Shown: positions 18,272 to 24,531 of the stretch, one piece after another
Position numbering within the stretch: the first letter of the stretch is position 1
Layout of the letters: each line of letters opens with the position of its first letter
Assembly: GCA_028280445.1 (NCBI GenBank)
Contig: JANQLU010000103.1
Span: 1-37,136, forward strand
Direction: 5' to 3'
Length of the DNA: 37,136 nucleotides
From: Pirellulaceae bacterium
GTDB taxonomy: Bacteria > Planctomycetota > Planctomycetia > Pirellulales > Pirellulaceae
The notes under the pieces: generated by a model
What the model saw: the letters and a program-made list of their open reading frames with translations, nothing else
What the model was told of the DNA's origin: nothing
The model's database searches: none
Translations under genes and position numbers: made by a program

Positions 18272-18765
18272 CGGTTTAGCATGGAGGACGGATTTTCAAA
18301 TTTTTCACGCATTTTTTTTCGGGCCAAACTCAATTGTGTTTTGACATTGTTGAGATTGGTTTCCAGCAATTCTGCAATTTCCGGAATTGAAAATTCCTCA
18401 ACGGCACGCAAGTACAAAATTTGGCGTTGTCGTTCAGGCAATTCACAAAAATAATTCAACACACGTTCTATTTCTTCGCGTTGTTCCAACGTCAATGACG
18501 GGTTCAACGATTTGGTAATCTGGTTGTCAAGCAACGGATGGTGTTCGGGTCTGCGTGAATTCCGGCGGCAGATATCGCGCCAAGCGTTCAACGTAATCGC
18601 GAACAACCAGGTTTTGACATGGGTCAATTGATCAAACTGTTTTTTGCTGCGCAAGGCGCGCATCAACGTCTCCTGCGCAAGGTCTTGCGCAGATTCGAAG
18701 TCACCGGTTAAACTCAATGCGAATCGAAATAACGGTTTCGAATATTTTTCCAGTTCAACGGTCAA
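18268..18765 (-). CDS. ECF-type RNA polymerase sigma factor
   Basis: Encodes 165 residues. Region 2 is clear: LFRFALSLTGDFESAQDLAQ then ETLMRALR (about 12-39) and VKTWLFAITLNAWRDICRR. Region 4 is at about 108-155: LPERQRQILYLRAVEEFSIP, then EIAELLETNLNNVKTQLSLA, the DNA-reading helix for the -35 box. Length and two-domain form are standard for ECF sigma factors. The start is uncertain: no ATG follows the upstream in-frame stop, so the TTG at 18765 is used, and the N-terminus may be slightly short. It heads an operon with its anti-sigma factor and the secretin-N protein. The ECF group and target promoters are unknown. Confidence 0.93.
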   Translation of the reverse strand: MTVELEKYSKPLFRFALSLTGDFESAQDLAQETLMRALRSKKQFDQLTHVKTWLFAITLNAWRDICRRNSRRPEHHPLLDNQITKSLNPSLTLEQREEIERVLNYFCELPERQRQILYLRAVEEFSIPEIAELLETNLNNVKTQLSLARKKMREKFENPSSMLNR

Positions 18766-18982
18766 ACCGAACCGCCGTTTTTAAAAACAGTTTTCTCATC
18801 AAGGTTAAACGCCTGTTGTGGCAAAAGGTTAATTGGGAATTGCACTCCGCTCACAAAAATTTTGATAAATCCACAAAACGCCGTATTTTGCGGGTGTTTT
18901 TTTGCGATAACCCACCGCCTCTGGCGAATAGTAGATTGCGTTTTGTGCGATCATCGCAGGCCGAATCTCTGGCCAAAATCGA

Positions 18983-19049
18983 ATCTTACGAGCACGACGC
19001 GCCAGCGAGTGGTTTTGCGCGGTCGAACCACTCGCTGGTGCGTCGTGCT
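18983..19049. repeat. Interspersed hairpin repeat, ATCTTACGAGCACGA family
   Basis: Arms of 24 bases (18991-19014 and 19026-19049; left begins agcacgacgcgccagcgagt) pair with one mismatch around an 11-base loop. The 15-base leader atcttacgagcacga recurs exactly at 36905-36919. It lies in the 378-base gap between the divergent sigma factor and speD genes; the rest of that gap shows no gene and no promoter I can name. Confidence 0.88.
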
Positions 19050-19143
19050 TGTATCACTCGCAAAACGCTCAAACTCTCCGGCTTTGTTCCTTTCGGGGGA
19101 AAAATCACCTAAAATGAGGAGTGAAATTCAATAATCCAATGGA

Positions 19144-19569
19144 ATGTCGATGGACTCGCTAGGTACCCATTTGTTGGCGGATTTGTGGGATTGTGTGGAG
19201 TTGGATCCGGAAAACTACGAGCGGATCATTCGCCACGCAATCGCTGAATCTGGTGCAACTCTAATCAGTTTTCAACAGCACGAATTTCAGCCACACGGCT
19301 ACACGGCTGTCGCTTTGTTGGCGGAAAGCCATCTGTCGATTCATACCTGGCCGGAAAAAAAATTCGTCGCCATCGACTATTTTACTTGCGGCGATCGAGC
19401 ACCCTGTGAAACGGCTTTGGAAATATTTGTGCGACAACTCCGTCCGGAAAATGTCCAATCTGTCATGGTCGAGCGCGGACGTCGTCACCAAGTTTGGCAG
19501 TCCATCGACCAGCAGTCCGTCGATCCACGGTCCGACCGTGCACCGATTTCTTTCACCAAAACGGATTGA
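19144..19569 (+). CDS. speD: S-adenosylmethionine decarboxylase proenzyme
   Basis: Encodes 141 residues of the prokaryotic pyruvoyl-dependent AdoMet decarboxylase family, which cleaves itself and converts SAM into decarboxylated SAM, the aminopropyl donor for spermidine. The processing motif AESHLSIHTWPE is intact: S62 is the residue that becomes the pyruvoyl group, H67 acts in processing and C82 (in YFTCGD) is the catalytic cysteine. Their spacing (+5, +20) matches the Thermotoga enzyme. The length is normal with a short C-terminal extension rich in S, D and R. The ATG at 19144 lacks a good ribosome binding site; an ATG at 19150 is an alternative. It is the first of five packed genes, the next starting 8 bases after its stop. 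Confidence 0.95.
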   Translation: MSMDSLGTHLLADLWDCVELDPENYERIIRHAIAESGATLISFQQHEFQPHGYTAVALLAESHLSIHTWPEKKFVAIDYFTCGDRAPCETALEIFVRQLRPENVQSVMVERGRRHQVWQSIDQQSVDPRSDRAPISFTKTD

Positions 19570-19577
19570 CGGTCACC

Positions 19578-21629
19578 ATGAACAAGCCTGTTTGTCCAAA
19601 TTGTAGTAGTGAAGTCGAAGTTACCACTCGCTCGGCAATTGTCAAACAGTGTGCCTATTGTGAAAGTGCGCTGGTCGTCAACGAACAAGCCATTCGGTTA
19701 CTTGGTGATGCAGCATTGTTGACCGACACCCCGTCTTGCCTGGCGGTGGGGTGGCCCGCGACGGTCAAAGGTAAAGAGGTATTTGTCCGCGGCCGAATCC
19801 AATATCAATATCCAGCCGGTGTCTGGGACGAGTGGTGGGTCGAATACGACGATGGTGAAACAGCCTGGATCAGCCAGGACGAAGGGCGCTATATGCTCGA
19901 ACATCGCGTGACGACGGAGGTTGATGTAAAAGCGGTCCGCGATCTCAAACCAGGTGATACTTTTCGAATCTCCGGACATACGTTATGGGTCCAGGAACGC
20001 AATGTCGCGCTCGTTGCCGGTTATCAAGGCGAATTGCCGTTTGCGATTTCACCCGACGAGGAAATGTTGTACTTCGATCTGACGGACAACAAATTCAAAG
20101 CGACGATCGAAGTTTTTGCAGATGATGAAATCAACATCTTTTTTGGCGAACATCTGAGCCACCACGACCTGCGGGGCGTCGATCCGGACGACATCGAACA
20201 ATTTGGTGATCGAATCAAACGCATCTATCACCAGCCGGCGTTGAACGAACCGCAAGTGTATCGCGTTGCCGATACGGTAGCGGCCCGCGCCATTAATTGT
20301 CCCAGTTGTGGCGGCAGCGTGACAATCAACGGTGCTCAGGCCGCGATGATCACCTGTACTTTCTGCGGTGAATACCTCGATGTGACGGTCTCCGATACAG
20401 TTCGATTGCTCAAGCAGAAATTGGCCAAGCAGCAACATTTTTGTATCCCGACGGGCTCGACCTGCCATTTCCGCGGCGTCGATTACACCGTGCTCGGTCG
20501 CATCCAATATGTTCAGTATGACGAAGGGACGTATTACTGGACGGCAGTACAGATGTATAACCCGGAACGTGGGTATGCGTTCTTGGAAGAAGAAAATGGT
20601 CACTGGTTATTTTTCGCTCCGTTGACTCACACGATTCTCATCGATCCGCGTTATCGAACGGCCAAGCAGGGGATTTCTTATTACGGTCAATCGTACGTCG
20701 TGTTCGAACGTGGAAATTGCCAGGTTTGCTATGTCGAAGGGGAGTTGAGTTGGGTGGCCCGAGTTGGCGATACGCTCGAGTTCCTGGATGCAATCCGTCC
20801 GCCTTATATGTTGAGTGCCGAATGGTCGGATACTGAAATGGAATGGAGCCTGGGCAATTACGTCGAGCCAGCGGAAATCCAGGCTGCGTTTGGCGATCAA
20901 ATTCATTCCATGCCACGCCGCACGGGCATTGCTCCCGCACAACCGTTCAAACGTTCCAGAAATCAACGCTGGGCGATGTGGGCGGGATTGGCGTTCGCCG
21001 CGTTGTTTTTCTGTTTGTGGGCAGCCAATTTTGTTTGGCCTGGCAAAACCATATTGCCGCCGACAGCGATTCCGGCAAGTGCGTATCGGTCACCCGAAGG
21101 GTTCGTGACTAACGAATTCGAAATTCCGTCCGGTTCGCACATTTGTAAAATCACAACGGAGTGCAACGGGCTGAGTAACCAATGGGTCGCCGTCGGTTTC
21201 GCATTTGTCGACGATAATGACCAAGTGTTGCTCGATACGGATGCCGAGGTTGAATATTATTCCGGAACGGAAGGGGGAGAAAGTTGGTCCGAAGGGTCGA
21301 AACGCGATTACAAACTGGTCCGTTTGACGGGACCTAAAAAATATCGCCTACATGTGTTTGGCCAATCCGGCAGTTGGTCGCGGGCCGGCGGCGATCGCAC
21401 CGATCCTGAACCTCCGTCGAATGCGGCTACGGGCAAACTGGCCGCCCAATTTAATGCTGGCAAAACGACACCGAGGCATTACAGCGGTAAATCAATTACC
21501 ATATCGTTGCAGCGCGGTGTCGGGATTGCCCGCTACTATTTCTTTGCCGCAATCATTGCGCTAATTTATCCCGTGATCGAGTTGATTCGTACTATCAGTT
21601 TTTCCACACAGAAATGGTCCGATGACTAA
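19578..21629 (+). CDS. Membrane protein with tandem zinc-ribbon/DUF4178 units
   Basis: Encodes 683 residues; the ATG at 19578, 8 bases after speD, is chosen because it places a zinc ribbon at the N-terminus (the frame runs back to 19494). Two zinc ribbons are seen: C6/C9/C25/C28 and C241/C244/C260/C263. Each precedes a DUF4178-type beta domain, with VRGRIQYQYPAGVWDEWWVE in the first and VLGRIQYVQYDEGTYYWTAV plus LEEENGHWLFF in the second. A transmembrane helix (about 464-487) leads to an ~160-residue beta-rich extracytoplasmic domain (CNGLSNQWVAVGFAFVDDND), then a second helix (about 649-672). DUF4178 proteins are, to my knowledge, usually encoded with DUF350 and spermidine synthase genes; their biochemical role is unproven. 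Here the DUF4178 units should face the cytosol, where SpeD makes its product. Confidence 0.88.
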   Translation: MNKPVCPNCSSEVEVTTRSAIVKQCAYCESALVVNEQAIRLLGDAALLTDTPSCLAVGWPATVKGKEVFVRGRIQYQYPAGVWDEWWVEYDDGETAWISQDEGRYMLEHRVTTEVDVKAVRDLKPGDTFRISGHTLWVQERNVALVAGYQGELPFAISPDEEMLYFDLTDNKFKATIEVFADDEINIFFGEHLSHHDLRGVDPDDIEQFGDRIKRIYHQPALNEPQVYRVADTVAARAINCPSCGGSVTINGAQAAMITCTFCGEYLDVTVSDTVRLLKQKLAKQQHFCIPTGSTCHFRGVDYTVLGRIQYVQYDEGTYYWTAVQMYNPERGYAFLEEENGHWLFFAPLTHTILIDPRYRTAKQGISYYGQSYVVFERGNCQVCYVEGELSWVARVGDTLEFLDAIRPPYMLSAEWSDTEMEWSLGNYVEPAEIQAAFGDQIHSMPRRTGIAPAQPFKRSRNQRWAMWAGLAFAALFFCLWAANFVWPGKTILPPTAIPASAYRSPEGFVTNEFEIPSGSHICKITTECNGLSNQWVAVGFAFVDDNDQVLLDTDAEVEYYSGTEGGESWSEGSKRDYKLVRLTGPKKYRLHVFGQSGSWSRAGGDRTDPEPPSNAATGKLAAQFNAGKTTPRHYSGKSITISLQRGVGIARYYFFAAIIALIYPVIELIRTISFSTQKWSDD

Positions 21630-21852
21630 ACCTTCAAAACCAACCAAACCATCACCTGGCCAACCGAAACAGGGCCTGCCGTTTATTGCATTTGGCTTTA
21701 TCGGTTTTTTGTCCGCGATCACCGTGCTGACTTTCACTTTGTCATCGACAGGCATGTTGCTCAACGGACCGAACAGCAAGGATCAGATTTCGCTGCGGGA
21801 TGTCAGTAACCGCAGGTCACATTTTTTTAATCATTACTGGGCGGGAAAATAA
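21622..21852 (+). CDS. Small single-span membrane protein in the speD-speE operon
   Basis: Encodes 76 residues. Its ATG overlaps the end of the DUF4178 gene by 8 bases, so translation is probably coupled. A proline- and lysine-rich N-terminus (about 18 residues) is followed by one transmembrane helix (LPFIAFGFIGFLSAITVLTF) and a short tail ending in RRSHFFNHYWAGK. I do not recognise a family. Reality is supported by the overlap with the upstream gene and by the membrane-protein composition. The position between two membrane components suggests a small subunit or assembly factor of the same complex. Confidence 0.75.
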   Translation: MTKPSKPTKPSPGQPKQGLPFIAFGFIGFLSAITVLTFTLSSTGMLLNGPNSKDQISLRDVSNRRSHFFNHYWAGK

Positions 21853-21897
21853 CGAATCCGTTCCCACAACATACCCATTGAATCAGGAGAATATCGC

Positions 21898-22119
21898 GTG
21901 TTATTGGAAGCCAAAGATTTCCACGAAATGCTGCTAACGGTAATTTACAGCGGCATTGGGATTATCGTATTTACGGTCTTTTTTCTCATTATTCTGAAGG
22001 TCGCGCCGTTTCCCGTTATCAAAGAAATCGAAGAAGATCAGAATGTCGCGCTGGCGATTCTGATCGGCTCGGCCATCATTGGTTTATCGATCATCATTGC
22101 CTCAGCGATTTTCAGCTGA
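21898..22119 (+). CDS. DUF350 family membrane protein
   Basis: Encodes 73 residues, starting at a GTG with AGGAG 9 bases upstream. Two hydrophobic helices (MLLTVIYSGIGIIVFTVFFL and ALAILIGSAIIGLSIIIASA) flank the conserved loop PFPVIKEIEEDQNVA, which matches the K-E-I-E-x-x-x-N-x-A signature of DUF350. Many DUF350 proteins contain two such units (~130 residues); this one has a single unit and may form a dimer. The family's function is not established, but it recurs beside DUF4178 and spermidine synthase genes. The stop codon is one base before the start of the spermidine synthase gene. Confidence 0.88.
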   Translation: MLLEAKDFHEMLLTVIYSGIGIIVFTVFFLIILKVAPFPVIKEIEEDQNVALAILIGSAIIGLSIIIASAIFS

Positions 22120-22120
22120 C

Positions 22121-23755
22121 ATGTCAACGGACAATTCCAACATCATCGATGACAACCCGTCTGATTCTGTTGAACCATCCAGTCGTGCGCGGCGGCTGAT
22201 TTTGCTGATGACCATTTTTGTCGTTGGTGGTTGCGGCCTGTTTTATGAATTGATCACCGGCGCCGTTGCCAGTTACTTGATGGGCGATACGGTGGTGCAG
22301 TATTCGCTGGTCATCGGCACATTTCTGGCCGCCATGGGATTGGGAGCTTTTGTTACCCAGTGGTTCCACGAACGACTTTTGGAGATCTTTTTGTACGTCC
22401 AGGTCTTGGTCGGATTCTTGGGTGGATTGTCATCGTTGATCCTGTTTTACGCTTTTGCTCAGCACGCCAATATTACGATCTTTGTCGTCGGTATCACGGG
22501 TGTTTGCGGTTTACTGGTGGGAACTGAAATTCCGTTGGTGCTGCGAATTTTGAGAGACAATTCAACTTTGCGCGTCAACGTGGCGCACGTATTCACGTTG
22601 GATTATTTGGGTGCCTTGATCGCGAGTATCGGGTTTCCGTTTTTGATTCTTCCTCATTTGGGCCTGGTGCGGTCCGCCATTTTTGTCGGCATGATCAACA
22701 CCGCCGTGAGCGCAATTGGTTGTGTGCTGTTTTGGAAAACCATCACGGGCAAAACAACATTGATTTTGTCCAGTGCAGTTGGGCTGGCGATATTGTTGAC
22801 ACTGTTTATCGTGGCGCCGTCAGCAACGCGGTGGATCGAAGACAAGATGTACCAGGACGAAGTTATTCTGGCCCAAAACAGCCAATACCAACGTATCGTG
22901 GTGACGCGTTGGCAAAATGACTATCGACTGTATCTAAATGGTCACTTGCAATTTTCGACAGCCGATGAATATCGCTATCACGAATCGCTTATCTTACCGG
23001 CACTGGCCAGTACCCGCGCCAAGCGCGTATTGGTCTTGGGTGGCGGAGACGGATTTGCATTGAAACAGATTTTGGCGGATCCCCAGGTGGAACATATCGA
23101 TCTGGTAGATATCGATCCGGCGGTTACCGAAATTTTTTCGAACAACCCGACTTTTCGTAAGCTCAACGGCGGCAGCCTGCATGATGCACGCGTTCACATT
23201 ACTCATCAGGACGCGATGGAGTATTTGAGAACACGCGATCGGTCGAGCAAATTGTACGATGTGATCGTGATGGATTTGCCCGATCCGAGTAACACACAAC
23301 TCAATAAGTTGTACAGCAGCGCTTTTTTCAAAATGGCACTGCTACGCCTGAATGAACAAGGCACGATCGTGACTCAGGCAACCAGTCCGTTTTACGCCCG
23401 CAACGCTTATTGGTGTATTGCTCACACGATCGCCCAGTCCGAAGCGGAAATTGTGGCCAAACGTTCTGGGAATGCGGTTGCCGACGTCAGCCAGCTTCGC
23501 GGCCATTTGATTCCGTATCACGTACATGTTCCCAGTTTCGGCGATTGGGGGTTTGTCATGTATTCACGCAACTCCAATCGCGATCAGATCACCAGCCGAC
23601 TTCGCACCAATGTCCAATTTCTAGACGGACCGCAATTCCGCGCCGCGTGTCATTTTCCAGCCGACAGCGCCCGCATTGCCACCGGAATCAACCGGCTCGA
23701 AGACCCCATTTTGGTCAAGTATCACAACGGCGACTGGAAAAAATGGAGCGAGTGA
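22121..23755 (+). CDS. Membrane-fused spermidine synthase-like aminopropyltransferase
   Basis: Encodes 544 residues from the ATG at 22121 (the frame is open to 22079 within the DUF350 gene). Residues ~22-240 contain about seven transmembrane helices, beginning LILLMTIFVVGGCGLFYELI. The cytosolic C-terminal half is a spermidine synthase fold: substrate-side YHESLILPAL, SAM-binding GGGDG (307-311), acidic VDIDP, and the catalytic aspartate in MDLPDPSN (D385), followed by LYSSAFF. Ordinary enzymes have D-S-x-D-P; the L-P-D-P variant keeps both acidic residues. The expected reaction is transfer of an aminopropyl group from decarboxylated SAM, supplied by SpeD four genes upstream, to an amine. The acceptor is unknown; the membrane domain suggests a membrane-linked one. 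It ends 11 bases before a hairpin repeat. Confidence 0.92.
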   Translation: MSTDNSNIIDDNPSDSVEPSSRARRLILLMTIFVVGGCGLFYELITGAVASYLMGDTVVQYSLVIGTFLAAMGLGAFVTQWFHERLLEIFLYVQVLVGFLGGLSSLILFYAFAQHANITIFVVGITGVCGLLVGTEIPLVLRILRDNSTLRVNVAHVFTLDYLGALIASIGFPFLILPHLGLVRSAIFVGMINTAVSAIGCVLFWKTITGKTTLILSSAVGLAILLTLFIVAPSATRWIEDKMYQDEVILAQNSQYQRIVVTRWQNDYRLYLNGHLQFSTADEYRYHESLILPALASTRAKRVLVLGGGDGFALKQILADPQVEHIDLVDIDPAVTEIFSNNPTFRKLNGGSLHDARVHITHQDAMEYLRTRDRSSKLYDVIVMDLPDPSNTQLNKLYSSAFFKMALLRLNEQGTIVTQATSPFYARNAYWCIAHTIAQSEAEIVAKRSGNAVADVSQLRGHLIPYHVHVPSFGDWGFVMYSRNSNRDQITSRLRTNVQFLDGPQFRAACHFPADSARIATGINRLEDPILVKYHNGDWKKWSE

Positions 23756-23766
23756 TCGGAATCGTT

Positions 23767-23809
23767 GTAGGCCGGTTCCCACCGGCCAATTCCAACAAAA
23801 CGGCCGGTA
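23767..23809. repeat. Hairpin repeat, GGCCGGT family, truncated copy 2
   Basis: Begins gtaggccggttcccaccggc and continues through aattccaacaaaacggccggta, like copies 1 and 3, but lacks their outer right arm. The sequence breaks off at the last codons of the leftward toxin gene, whose TAA is at 23812-23810. It lies 11 bases after the spermidine synthase stop. Confidence 0.85.
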
Positions 23810-24103
23810 TTACGATCCAAGGAGAGAGTCTATATCTCTAGCGCTGTCCAGCACACGGTGTATTTCTATACGGTCTTCCACCACACGGTAGAACAAAACC
23901 CACCGTTGGACAGTCGTTGAACGATAGTTTCCGGGGAACTCAGGGCGTACTTGACCCATCTCTGGAAAAGAGCAAATTTTTTCGCACCGCTCCCAGATTT
24001 TTTGCACGACTTTTTTGGCGGTTTGTGGGCGGTGTTCAGCGATATAGTCAAGAACGCCATCGAGATCCGCTGCGGCAAGCGGAGTAAAAAAGAGTTTAAG
24101 CAT
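23810..24103 (-). CDS. ParE/RelE-type toxin
   Basis: Encodes 97 residues from the ATG at 24103, which overlaps the antitoxin stop by 8 bases (ATGCTTAA); the frame runs back to 24136. The pattern fits the ParE/RelE toxin fold: N-terminal FTPLAAADLDGVLDYIAEH, central helix AKKVVQKIWERCEKICSFPE, then YRSTTVQRWVLFYRVVEDRI and the closing EIHRVLDSARDIDSLL. ParE members poison DNA gyrase and RelE members cut mRNA; the ParD-like partner makes ParE-type more likely. The length is normal, so the gene seems intact although it abuts a hairpin repeat. Confidence 0.9.
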   Translation of the reverse strand: MLKLFFTPLAAADLDGVLDYIAEHRPQTAKKVVQKIWERCEKICSFPEMGQVRPEFPGNYRSTTVQRWVLFYRVVEDRIEIHRVLDSARDIDSLLGS

Positions 24104-24344
24104 TCTCGTCTGCAGATGCCTCAATTTCGTCAGCACGCATTGTTAAGCGATCAAATACTTCGTCACCGGAAACCAATTGTCCGCCATCCGCCTGATTGAT
24201 TCCAGCATTGACATCGTCGCGAAGTTTTTCGCGTCTTCTTAACAGTCCGATGGCTTCGTTGATTGCGTCAGACTCTGAAGCGAACTCGCCACGTGCGAGA
24301 AGTTGATTGATAAATTTCTGATTGTCTGGCGAAAGAGTGCTCAT
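24096..24344 (-). CDS. ParD-type antitoxin
   Basis: Encodes 82 residues. The N-terminal half is a ribbon-helix-helix DNA-binding domain as in ParD/CC2985-type antitoxins: LSPDNQKFINQLLARGEFAS then ESDAINEAIGLLRRREKL. The acidic C-terminal half (VFDRLTMRADEIEASADENA) would wrap around and neutralise the toxin. It is translated first and overlaps the toxin gene by 8 bases. The pair would normally repress its own promoter just upstream. Confidence 0.9.
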   Translation of the reverse strand: MSTLSPDNQKFINQLLARGEFASESDAINEAIGLLRRREKLRDDVNAGINQADGGQLVSGDEVFDRLTMRADEIEASADENA

Positions 24345-24345
24345 G

Positions 24346-24380
24346 TCGAAATTATATCATGTTCTCGTGAGTTTTGGCTA
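24346..24380 (-). promoter_or_regulatory. Probable promoter of the toxin-antitoxin operon
   Basis: On the minus strand a perfect -10 box, TATAAT, lies 7 bases before the antitoxin ATG, and no ribosome binding site is present, so the transcript may be leaderless or nearly so. I see no strong -35 match. Autorepression by the antitoxin is expected from the family, but I could not identify a repeat that must be its operator. Confidence 0.4.
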
Positions 24381-24467
24381 ATCACAATGATCGCGCACGA
24401 CCACATAATGAATTCACATCCAAATCTTGTTTATCCTGTAAATCCTGTCTGAACTTGACAGTAGTCA

Positions 24468-24522
24468 TAGGGCCGGTTCCCACCGGCCAATCTAACAAAA
24501 CGACCGGTGGGAGCTGGCCCTA
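24468..24522. repeat. Hairpin repeat, GGCCGGT family, copy 3
   Basis: Inverted repeat tagggccggttcccaccggc ... cgaccggtgggagctggccc followed by ta. It lies 9 bases beyond the stop of the leftward VWA gene at 24532. With copy 2 it brackets the toxin-antitoxin pair. The remaining bases between 24345 and 24531 hold nothing else I can name. Confidence 0.88.
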
Positions 24523-24531
24523 CTTTCTTGG

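Noticed and set aside
19494..19577. 28-residue upstream extension of the DUF4178 protein
   Set aside because: It overlaps the end of speD in another frame, and starting at 19578 puts the zinc ribbon at the N-terminus.
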